DNA from: Nitrospirota bacterium
Lineage (GTDB): Bacteria; Nitrospirota; Thermodesulfovibrionia; UBA6902
Length of the DNA: 12,394 nt
Assembly (NCBI GenBank): GCA_024277515.1
Contig: JAJRVB010000214.1
Location: forward strand, 1 to 12,394
Reading direction: 5' to 3'
Shown: positions 1 to 6,300 of the stretch, piece after piece
Numbering within the stretch: position 1 is the first letter of the stretch
Layout of the letters: every line of letters starts with the position of its first letter
Made by a program: the position numbers and the translations under genes
Notes under the pieces: generated by a model
The model's input: only the letters and a program-made list of their open reading frames with translations
Databases searched by the model: none
What the model was told of the DNA's origin: nothing

Positions 1-19
1 AAAAAAGAGAGGCAACCAG

Positions 20-205
20 GTGTTTGGAAAGATAAGAAACTTTTTCAGGGAAGTGAAAATTGAATTAAAAAAAGTGGTCTTCCCATCAAGGGAAGAAGTC
101 ATCGGTTCTACAAAAGTAGTCATTGTGCTGGTGCTTATCGTTGCTGTATTTCTGGGTTTGATTGACCTTGCCCTTTCCAAACTGATCGGTATATTAGTCA
201 AGTAG
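20..205 (+). CDS. secE: Preprotein translocase subunit SecE
   Basis: SecE is the small essential subunit of the SecYEG channel in the inner membrane; it clamps and stabilises SecY. The 61-residue product is the short single-span form, not the three-span enterobacterial form. Residues about 1-30 are a basic amphipathic helix (FFREVKIELKKV) followed by the conserved PSREEV motif, and residues about 33-54 are one hydrophobic span. The GTG start is chosen because GAGAGG at 7-12 sits 7 bases upstream and no alternative fits. The stop overlaps the nusG ribosome binding site and only 8 bases separate the genes, so the pair is very likely co-translated. secE-nusG next to the L11-L1 operon is a widespread bacterial order. 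The identification is secure from sequence motif, size and neighbours together. Confidence 0.95.
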   Translation: MFGKIRNFFREVKIELKKVVFPSREEVIGSTKVVIVLVLIVAVFLGLIDLALSKLIGILVK

Positions 206-213
206 GAGAAATT

Positions 214-738
214 ATGTCTAAACAGTGGTATGTTGTGCATACGTATTCAGGATTCGAGGAGAAAGTAAAAACATCGATTGAGGACAATATCCGGAGGAGA
301 GGGTGGAGCGATAAAATCTCCCAGATTCTCATTCCCACGGAAAAGGTTGTGGAGCTGAAGTCAGGGAAGAAAAAAGAGACGACCAAGAAATTTTATCCTG
401 GATACATACTGATAGAGATGGAACTTGACGATGAGACATGGCACCTTGTCAGCAGTATCCCGCGGGTTACCGGGTTCGTCGGGAGCGACAAGCCGACCCC
501 GGTGCATCAGGACGAGATTGATGTGATTGTTCAGCAGATTGAGACAGGACCCACAAAGCAGGTGAAGACCCAGTTTGAGAGGGGTGACAGCGTTAGAATA
601 ATAGACGGCGCGTTTGCCAATTTTAACGGATTTGTGGACGAAATAGACGAGGTGCATGATAAGCTGCGTGTTATGGTCACTATCTTTGGCAGACAAACTC
701 CGGTGGAACTGAACTTTCTCCAGGTGGAGAAGACATAA
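214..738 (+). CDS. nusG: Transcription termination/antitermination factor NusG
   Basis: NusG binds the clamp of elongating RNA polymerase through its N-terminal domain, suppresses pausing, and contacts Rho or ribosomal protein S10 through its C-terminal KOW domain. The 174-residue length is normal. Residues about 3-110 form the NGN domain, opening with KQWYVVHTYSGFE and containing FYPGYILIEM and the conserved V(T)GFVGS segment. Residues about 120-174 form the KOW domain (GDSVRIIDGAFANFNGFV, then VTIFGRQTPVEL). No insertion is present between the domains. The ATG at 214 is preceded by AGGAGA at 204-209, which overlaps the secE stop codon. The product acts on RNA polymerase subunits encoded downstream in the same cluster. 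Family assignment is not in doubt. Confidence 0.98.
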   Translation: MSKQWYVVHTYSGFEEKVKTSIEDNIRRRGWSDKISQILIPTEKVVELKSGKKKETTKKFYPGYILIEMELDDETWHLVSSIPRVTGFVGSDKPTPVHQDEIDVIVQQIETGPTKQVKTQFERGDSVRIIDGAFANFNGFVDEIDEVHDKLRVMVTIFGRQTPVELNFLQVEKT

Positions 739-742
739 AATG

Positions 743-820
743 AAAATTCAAAAATTAAGATTCAAAATTCAAAATATAAAATCAAGGAAAAGATTTCTAT
801 AAATAAAAATCCCGTGATTT
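743..820 (+). repeat. AT-rich 7-base tandem repeats plus flanking element, copy 1
   Basis: The nusG-rplK spacer opens with five 7-base units: AAAATTC (743-749), AAAAATT (750-756), AAGATTC (757-763), AAAATTC (764-770) and AAAATAT (771-777). A non-tandem tail at 778-820 follows; it contains an AAGG block and then ATAAATAAAAATCC. The rplK-rplA spacer carries a recognisably related tail after its own 7-base units, so this looks like one copy of a dispersed intergenic element. No coding potential is seen. Function is unknown. Confidence 0.6.
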
Positions 821-824
821 TTAT
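803..824 (+). other. Perfect 9-bp inverted repeat just upstream of rplK
   Basis: ATAAAAATC (803-811) and GATTTTTAT (816-824) are exact reverse complements around a CCGT loop. The hairpin would end 3 bases before the rplK ribosome binding site GGAGG (828-832). Eight of the nine pairs are A-U, so it is thermodynamically weak. It could modulate rplK translation or simply be the end of the repeat element. It does not resemble a convincing L1-binding site. Confidence 0.5.
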
Positions 825-837
825 ATTGGAGGAATAA

Positions 838-1266
838 ATGGCGAAGAAAGAAGTAATGGCAATGGTAAAACTCCAGGTGTCTGCAGGCAAGGCAAACCCG
901 GCCCCGCCGATCGGGCCTGCCCTGGGGCCGCATGGAATAAACATAATGGATTTTTGCAAGGCCTTTAACGCGCAGACACAATCTCTTGGCGATACGATTA
1001 TCCCGTGTGTGCTCACCATATACAAGGACAGGACATTTTCTTTTATCCTGAAGACTCCGCCCGCATCGGAGTTGATTAAAAAGGCCGCGGGTATTATCAA
1101 GGGTTCTGGCACGCCGAATAAAGACAAGGTCGGCAAACTTACGCTTGACCAGGTAAAAGAGATCGCTGCTACAAAGATGCCTGACCTGAATGCATTTGAT
1201 ATTGAGAATGCCATGGAAATTATCAAGGGTACGGCAAGAAGCATGGGTGTTGAGATAGCAAAATAA
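838..1266 (+). CDS. rplK: 50S ribosomal protein L11
   Basis: L11 binds 23S rRNA at the GTPase-associated centre together with L10-L12; it is needed for factor-dependent GTP hydrolysis and RelA activation, and it forms part of the thiostrepton site. The 142-residue length is typical. The N-terminal domain shows the proline-rich linker PAPPIGPALGPHGINI around residues 21-36, including the prolines at which thiostrepton-resistance substitutions are known in other species; they are intact here. The C-terminal RNA-binding domain (about 75-142) contains GSGTPNKDKVGKLT and ends in GTARSMGVEI. ATG 838 has GGAGG at 828-832, five bases away. The gene is separated from nusG by a repeat-bearing spacer of 99 bases and precedes rplA, the usual L11-L1 pair. 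Confidence 0.98.
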   Translation: MAKKEVMAMVKLQVSAGKANPAPPIGPALGPHGINIMDFCKAFNAQTQSLGDTIIPCVLTIYKDRTFSFILKTPPASELIKKAAGIIKGSGTPNKDKVGKLTLDQVKEIAATKMPDLNAFDIENAMEIIKGTARSMGVEIAK

Positions 1267-1338
1267 AAAGTGAAAAATAAAAAATCAAAATTAAGGGAAA
1301 AATTTACTTTAAATAAAAATCCATAATTTCAGGTTTTT
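1265..1338 (+). repeat. AT-rich 7-base tandem repeats plus flanking element, copy 2
   Basis: Beginning at the end of rplK, the spacer reads as 7-base units AAAAAGT (1265-1271), GAAAAAT (1272-1278), AAAAAAT (1279-1285), CAAAATT (1286-1292) and AAGGGAA (1293-1299). The following stretch contains TTTAAATAAAAATCC at 1308-1322, which lines up with TATAAATAAAAATCC at 798-812 in the nusG-rplK spacer with one difference. AAAAATCC (1315-1322) can pair imperfectly with GGTTTTTT (1332-1339), echoing the hairpin at the same position in copy 1. The two spacers therefore look like diverged copies of one element. Confidence 0.55.
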
Positions 1339-1357
1339 TCCCATTTTGGGGGTTTAA

Positions 1358-2047
1358 ATGAGTAAAAAATATGATAGTGCAAAAGAAAAAATAGACAGGT
1401 CAAAACAGTATGATATAAAAGATGCTGTTGATCTTGTAAAAAAGCTTGCGCTTGCAAAGTATGATGAAACTGTTGATCTGGCGATCAACCTTGGTGTTGA
1501 CCCGAGGAAATCGGCCCAGATGGTAAGAGGAAGCGTGGTGTTGCCCCACGGGCTTGGAAAAAAGGTAAGGGTGATCGCTTTTGCAAAGGGAGAAAAGAGT
1601 CTGGAGGCAAAAGAAGCCGGAGCTGAATATGTCGGCGCAGAGGACCTTGTGGAAAAAATTCAGGGCGGCTGGATGGAATTTGACAAGGTGGTTGCCACCC
1701 CGGACCTCATGGGCATTGTGGGAAAATTGGGTAAGATTCTCGGACCGAGAGGACTCATGCCGAACCCGAAATCAGGCACTGTTACGTTTGACGTTGCAAA
1801 GGCCATCAAGGACATAACTGCCGGTAAAGCCGACTTCAGGACGGAAAAGGGGGGCGTGATACACGTATCCATTGGGAAAGTATCTTTTGACGCTGATAAA
1901 CTTATTGATAATGCGAAGACTGTTGTTAAATCAATCGAAAAAGCAAAACCTTCATCAAGTAAAGGGAAATATCTGAAAAAGGTTTCTGTTTCATCTACTA
2001 TCGGGGTTGGCGTGCCTGTTGATGTGTCGAGTGTTGCCATAGGATAA
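1358..2047 (+). CDS. rplA: 50S ribosomal protein L1
   Basis: L1 forms the mobile L1 stalk that escorts deacylated tRNA out of the E site; in many bacteria it also represses translation of its own mRNA. The 229-residue length is normal for the family. The two-domain architecture is evident. Domain I comprises the N- and C-terminal segments, including the conserved VRGSVVLPHGLGK stretch. Domain II carries the L1 signature LGPRGLMPNPKSGTV at about 128-142. The C-terminal part contains FRTEKGGVIHVSIGK, also conserved. ATG 1358 is preceded by a G-rich tract (1348-1352) five bases upstream, a modest ribosome binding site. I see no recognisable L1 autoregulatory mRNA site in the spacers before rplK or rplA, so how L1 is regulated here is unresolved. 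Confidence 0.98.
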   Translation: MSKKYDSAKEKIDRSKQYDIKDAVDLVKKLALAKYDETVDLAINLGVDPRKSAQMVRGSVVLPHGLGKKVRVIAFAKGEKSLEAKEAGAEYVGAEDLVEKIQGGWMEFDKVVATPDLMGIVGKLGKILGPRGLMPNPKSGTVTFDVAKAIKDITAGKADFRTEKGGVIHVSIGKVSFDADKLIDNAKTVVKSIEKAKPSSSKGKYLKKVSVSSTIGVGVPVDVSSVAIG

Positions 2048-2067
2048 ATAAAGTCAGGAGTTACGGT

Positions 2068-2095
2068 CTGTCGTCCGGACGCTGACGGATGACAG
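2068..2095 (+). other. GC-containing hairpin after rplA
   Basis: CTGTCGTCCG (2068-2077) pairs with CGGATGACAG (2086-2095) over ten positions with one G-U wobble, leaving an 8-base loop. It lies 20 bases after the rplA stop and before the L10 leader. No uridine run follows, so it is not an intrinsic terminator. It could protect the rplKA message from 3' decay or be an RNA-processing site; both are inference. Confidence 0.55.
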
Positions 2096-2116
2096 CTATA
2101 GAATGGAAATAAATAA

Positions 2117-2290
2117 GTCAGAGACTGCGGGTGCAATCCGGTTAAAAGGACTGCTTAAACGAAATTTGAAGCTGTAAAGGCCTGCATAGACTGCATCATA
2201 AGTGAGAATATATACGTGCGTTGGAGTATACAAAAGATTTTCTCCACACTTATCTGCATGCAACTCATCTTTTCCGGAGTCTCTGATATA
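2117..2290 (+). promoter_or_regulatory. L10 (rplJL) leader RNA
   Basis: The 251-bp gap before rplJ contains the hallmark pattern of the L10 leader, the mRNA site bound by the L10-(L12)4 complex to repress rplJL translation. The 5' part reads GAGACTGCGGGTGC (2121-2134) and the 3' part GGCCTGCATAGACTGC (2179-2194). TGCGGG (2126-2131) pairs with CCTGCA (2181-2186). Inside is a local hairpin, GCAATCC (2133-2139) with GGACTGC (2148-2154), with one mismatch. A distal segment, TCCGGAGTCTCTGA (2273-2286), is nearly complementary to 2118-2130 and may close the structure next to the ribosome binding site. The region 2195-2270 has no clear assignment. Position, motifs and pairing fit the family; exact boundaries and fold are approximate. 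Confidence 0.8.
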
Positions 2291-2300
2291 AAAAGGAGGT
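2291..2300 (+). promoter_or_regulatory. Strong ribosome binding site of rplJ
   Basis: AAAAGGAGGT is close to a perfect anti-16S match. Its core GGAGGT (2295-2300) overlaps the GTG at 2299 and is seven bases from an in-frame CTG at 2308. This spacing argues that translation begins at CTG 2308 rather than at GTG 2299. Confidence 0.75.
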
Positions 2301-2835
2301 GAATAAACTGAAAAAAGAAGAAAAAACCCGTATTGTATCAGAGCTTCAAGACAAATTTGGAAAGGCAAAGGGTATCGTCTTTACGGATTACCGCGGGCTC
2401 AATGTTGAACAGATGGAAGGTTTGCGGAACTCCCTGAGATCATCCGCGGTCGAGTACAGAGTTGTAAAAAATACGCTTGCCAGAAGGGCTGCGGAAGGGA
2501 CATCCGTGGATGCTGCCAAAGATGTTTTTTCAGGCCCTGTCGGTATCGCGGTCGGTTATGATGACCCTGTGCTGGTCGTAAAAAAAGTTCTTGAATTCAG
2601 TAAGTCTAATGAGAAGCTCGAAATAAAAGGCGGTGTTGTCGAAGGAGATGTCTGCACTCCTGAACAGATTTTGGCCATATCCAAACTGCCGCCGAGGGAA
2701 GTGCAGCTGGCGATGCTGGTAGGCGCCATGCAGTCGCCGCTGAGCAAACTTGCCGGACTGATGAATTCGACGATCAGCCAGTTTATGAATGCAATGAATG
2801 CACTAAAAAATAAAAAAAGTGACAGTGTCAGTTAA
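2299..2835 (+). CDS. rplJ: 50S ribosomal protein L10
   Basis: L10 anchors the L7/L12 dimers to 23S rRNA and forms the base of the stalk that recruits translational GTPases; with L12 it also represses its own operon. The 178-codon frame is normal in length. The N-terminal rRNA-binding domain begins KKEEKTRIVSELQDKF and carries the conserved FTDYRGLNVEQM and YRVVKNTLARRA segments. The C-terminal helix that binds L12 is the SQFMNAMNALKNKK region. The start is uncertain. GTG 2299 is the only upstream conventional codon, but the strong GGAGGT overlaps it. CTG 2308 is optimally spaced and would give a product starting MKKEEK. The next in-frame ATG (2412) would remove conserved sequence. I give the longest conventional reading and favour CTG biologically. 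Confidence 0.95.
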   Translation: MNKLKKEEKTRIVSELQDKFGKAKGIVFTDYRGLNVEQMEGLRNSLRSSAVEYRVVKNTLARRAAEGTSVDAAKDVFSGPVGIAVGYDDPVLVVKKVLEFSKSNEKLEIKGGVVEGDVCTPEQILAISKLPPREVQLAMLVGAMQSPLSKLAGLMNSTISQFMNAMNALKNKKSDSVS

Positions 2836-2892
2836 CTGTGTCATAAAGAGTTTTTTAACCGGCACTTAACACTATAAATCAAGGAGGAGAAG

Positions 2893-3276
2893 ATGTCCGT
2901 TACAAAAGATCAGGTTCTTGAATTTATTGACAAAATGACTATCTTGGAGATGTCGGAATTTATAAAGGAGTTTGAAGAGAGATATGGAGTTACCGCGGCG
3001 GCTCCGGTAGCAGTAGCCGCAGCAGGAGCTCCGGGGGCCGCTGCCCCTGCAGCAGAGGAAGAGAAGACAAGTTTTGATGTCGTGCTTACGGCTGTAGGCG
3101 ATAAGAAAATCCAGGTCATCAAGGCGGTAAGAGAGCTTACAAGCCTGGGTCTTAAAGAAGCCAAGGAGCTTGTTGACGGCGCTCCCCAGCCGGTAAAGAC
3201 CGAGGTATCCAAGGAAGAAGCGGAGGCCATAAAGGCGAAGCTCGAAGAACAGGGCGCAACAGTAGAATTGAAATAA
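2893..3276 (+). CDS. rplL: 50S ribosomal protein L7/L12
   Basis: L7/L12 is the multicopy stalk protein that recruits and activates EF-Tu, EF-G, IF2 and release factors. The 127-residue product shows all three parts. An N-terminal dimerisation helix pair occupies about 1-33 (DQVLEFIDKMTILEMSEFIKEF). An alanine/proline/glycine-rich hinge of about 24 residues follows, unusually rich in Ala. The globular C-terminal domain covers about 58-127 (FDVVLTAVGDKKIQVIKAVRE, then LGLKEAKELVDGAPQPVK). ATG 2893 has AGGAGG at 2882-2887, five bases away. It follows rplJ after 57 bases and shares its leader-controlled message; the very strong ribosome binding site fits the need for several L12 copies per ribosome. 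Identification is certain. Confidence 0.98.
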   Translation: MSVTKDQVLEFIDKMTILEMSEFIKEFEERYGVTAAAPVAVAAAGAPGAAAPAAEEEKTSFDVVLTAVGDKKIQVIKAVRELTSLGLKEAKELVDGAPQPVKTEVSKEEAEAIKAKLEEQGATVELK

Positions 3277-3289
3277 ATTTTTTAAAAAA

Positions 3290-3382
3290 GGATTCAAGAG
3301 ACCAAGGAGTCAAGGGTTCAAGTGACCGGATGCAGTGTATTTCTTCACTCGAATCCTGGACCCCTGGAATCCTGGACCCCTT
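3290..3382 (+). repeat. Inverted array of 8-base tandem repeats between rplL and rpoB
   Basis: The left arm is four tandem octamers: GATTCAAG (3291-3298), AGACCAAG (3299-3306), GAGTCAAG (3307-3314) and GGTTCAAG (3315-3322). The right arm is four octamers of the complementary type: GAATCCTG (3351-3358), GACCCCTG (3359-3366), GAATCCTG (3367-3374) and GACCCCTT (3375-3382). The right arm is thus a 16-base unit repeated twice with one difference. Pairing from 3324 outward against 3346 onward gives about 17 pairs in the first 22 positions, with a 21-base loop. No uridine run follows, so it is not a terminator. It resembles dispersed intergenic palindromic repeats; whether other copies exist cannot be seen here. 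Confidence 0.75.
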
Positions 3383-3386
3383 TGAA

Positions 3387-3392
3387 AAGGAG
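3387..3392 (+). promoter_or_regulatory. Ribosome binding site that fixes the rpoB start
   Basis: AAGGAG lies four bases before ATG 3397. The frame is open back to a GTG-type codon at 3322, but that extension runs through the repeat array and has no binding site, so the start at 3397 is preferred. Confidence 0.85.
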
Positions 3393-3396
3393 AATT

Positions 3397-6300
3397 ATGG
3401 CAGAAGGTTTAAGGGTAAGAAAAAATTTTGGGAAGATACCCCAGATTCTTGCTATTCCAAATCTCATTGAAATTCAAAAGCGGTCATTTGAACGTTTCCT
3501 GCAGGAAAAGACCCCTCCTCACCAGAGAGAAGAGAACGGGTTGCAGGGGGCATTTAAAAGTGTGTTCCCGATTCTTGATTACAATGAAACAGCCTCCATC
3601 GAGTTTATGGAGTATATCATTGCGAATCCTAAGTACGACATTCGGGAATGTCTCGAAAAGGGCATCAATTATGCGGCCCCCATAAAGGTGAGGGTAAAGC
3701 TGAATCTGTGGGAAAAGACGGACGCGGAGCAGCGGCGGCTTAAAGAGTCGAGGGAACAGGAAGTCTATCTGGGTGAACTGCCGTTAATGACGGAAACCGG
3801 CACGTTTGTGATAAATGGCGTTGAGAGGGTTGTGGTAAGTCAGCTGCATCGTTCTCCCGGCATATTATTCAGCCACGATAAAGGCAAGTCTCAGGCCGGC
3901 GGCAAGGTGATCTTTTCGGCCCGGATAATACCTGCCAGGGGTTCATGGTTTGACTTTGAGTTTGATACCAAAGATACGCTTTATGTACGGATTGACCGGA
4001 GAAAGAAACTTCATGCCACAATAATCCTGAAGGCCCTCGGTTATACGGAAGAGCAGATCCTCAGGACTTATTATCCGATAGAGGATCTGAAAATTGAAAA
4101 CGGCGCTGCATTCAGGGGTGTAACGAATGTACTGATCGGGCTCCGCGCATTTGAAAATATAATTGAGCCGAAATCCAAAGAAGTGCTTGTCAAGGAGGGT
4201 GGAAGGATCACAAAGTCCGCCTTTAAAAAAATGGAGGCTGCCGGGATCAGGGAAATCCCGATGTCAAAAGAGGATCTGCTCGAAAGGGTTACATTGACCG
4301 ACATTATTGACCCTGAAACAGGAGAGATCATTCTCGAGAGCAATGAAAAGCTGACGGAAGAGGTGGTGGAGAAGGTAATGTCCATGAAAATCACTTCTCT
4401 CAATCTGCTCTTTATTGACGGGATACGGTATCTTTCCTCGCTGCGGGACACGCTGCTGCTCGACAAGGTGAACAATACGGACGAGGCATTGATCGAGATT
4501 TACAAGAAACTCAGACCTGGCGAGCCCCCTTCGATAGCTGATGCGCGGGCCCTGTTTGAAGGACTGTTTTTTGATCCCAAGAGGTACGATCTTTCCGTGG
4601 TGGGAAGACTGAAACTGAACAAGCGGCTCGGTCTTGATGTGCCGCTCGAAACAAGGGTGCTGACGGACAGGGACATAATAGAAATCCTTCGTTATCTGTT
4701 TGACCTGAGGGCGGGCAAGGGCGAAGTCGATGATATTGACCATCTCGGCAACAGGAGGGTGCGTGCGGTTGGCGAACTCCTCGAAAACCAGTTCAGGATC
4801 GGTCTGGTAAGAATGGAACGCGCCATCAAGGAAAAGATGACTCTCACTGAGCTTGAGACAGCAATGCCGCACGATATTATTAATGCAAAACCGGTCATTG
4901 CAGTGATAAAGGAATTTTTCGGCTCAAGTCAGCTGAGCCAGTTTATGGACCAGACAAATCCCATGTCCGAGATCACTCACAAAAGAAGATTGAGCGCCCT
5001 CGGACCGGGCGGTCTGACAAGAGAACGTGCCGGCTTTGAAGTAAGGGACGTTCACCCGACCCATTATGGACGTATATGTCCGGTTGAGACGCCGGAAGGG
5101 CCGAATATCGGACTCATAACTTCCCTGGCCTCCTACGCAAGGGTGAATGACTTTGGATTTGTCGAGTCGCCCTACAGAAGGGTCAAAAACGGCAAAGTCA
5201 CGGAAGATATAGAATATCTTTCCGCAATTGACGGAGAGCATTACGTCATTGCCCAGGCCACATCTCCGTTGGATGAGAGGGGGAACCTTGTGAGTGAGAC
5301 TGTTTCTGCGAGGGTCGGCGGTGACTTTAAACTCGTTACCCCCGAGGAAGTCCAGTACATGGATGTTTCACCCAAGCAGATAGTCAGTGTTTCCGCATCA
5401 ATGATCCCCTTTCTTGAAAATGATGATGCAAACAGGGCGCTGATGGGCTCAAACATGCAGAGGCAGGCAGTCCCGCTGCTCCATACGGATGCGCCGCGAG
5501 TAGGGACGGGCATAGAGGAAGCGGCTGCGCGAGACTCGGGTGTCGTCATATCCGCAAAGCGGAGCGGTATTGTTGAGGTTGTTGATGCATCACGAATAGT
5601 GGTGAGATGTGATGACGGCGGCGCGGATGTGTATAACCTTATCAAGTTTTACCGTTCCAATCAGGCAACCTGTATAAATCAGAACCCCGTTGTAACGGCA
5701 GGTGACAGAGTAAAAAAGGGTCAGGTCCTTGCGGACGGTCCTGCAACGGACATGGGCGAACTTGCACTGGGCAAGAATGTGCTTGTCGCGTTTATGCCGT
5801 GGGGAGGATACAACTTTGAGGACGCTATCATTATAAGCGAACGCCTTGTAAAAGATGACGTGTATACATCAATTCATATTGAAGAGTTTATGATAGAGGC
5901 GCGGGAGACCAAACTCGGGCCGGAAGAAATTACCCGGGACATCCCCAATATTGGAGAAGAGGCGCTGGCTGACCTTGATGAAAGCGGAATTATCCGGATC
6001 GGGGCACAGATAAAGCAGGGTGATATTCTTGTGGGCAAGGTTACTCCCAAAAGCGAGACACAGCTTACACCCGAGGAAAAACTGCTGAGGGCGATATTTG
6101 GAGAAAAGGCTGAAGAGGTAAGGGAAAACTGCCTCTATGTGCCTCCGGGCACTGAAGGGACGGTCCTTGATGTAAAAGTGTTTACGAGGAAAGGCGCTGC
6201 AAAGGACAAGCGATCCCAAAGCATTCAGGAAGACAAGGCAGCCCATCTGCAGCGGAACCTTGAAGATGAAACAAGGATCCTCAGAGAAAGCAGTTATTCT

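Noticed and set aside
762..1244. Minus-strand open frame of 160 codons opposite rplK
   Set aside because: It overlaps a certain ribosomal protein gene, has no ribosome binding site or recognisable domain, and runs through the AT-rich spacer repeats. It is a shadow of rplK.
2097..2104. Possible -10 box (TATAGAAT) for a promoter upstream of the L10 leader
   Set aside because: No -35 box at acceptable spacing was found and the nearby TGAC sequences are too close, so a promoter is not supported.
2821..2853. Palindromic sequence at the rplJ stop followed by a T-rich stretch, as a terminator between rplJ and rplL
   Set aside because: The best pairing needs a bulge or has no loop, the T-run is about ten bases away from it, and termination before rplL would conflict with the need for excess L12.
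3290..3382. CRISPR-like or terminator interpretation of the rplL-rpoB repeats
   Set aside because: The units are only 8 bases with no spacers, so not CRISPR; the hairpin is not followed by a T-run, so not an intrinsic terminator.
3322..3396. N-terminal extension of rpoB from 3322
   Set aside because: The extra 25 codons are encoded by the 8-base repeat array and lack a ribosome binding site, whereas ATG 3397 has one and matches the usual RpoB start.
4264..4872. Long minus-strand open frames inside rpoB, and similar ones inside rpoC such as 7872-8477
   Set aside because: They lie wholly within conserved polymerase coding sequence and their translations look like the low-complexity Ser/Leu-rich products typical of antisense frames.
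4921..5001. Possible natural rifampicin resistance in RpoB
   Set aside because: The residues equivalent to E. coli D516, H526 and S531 are all the sensitive type and the surrounding pocket sequence is conserved.
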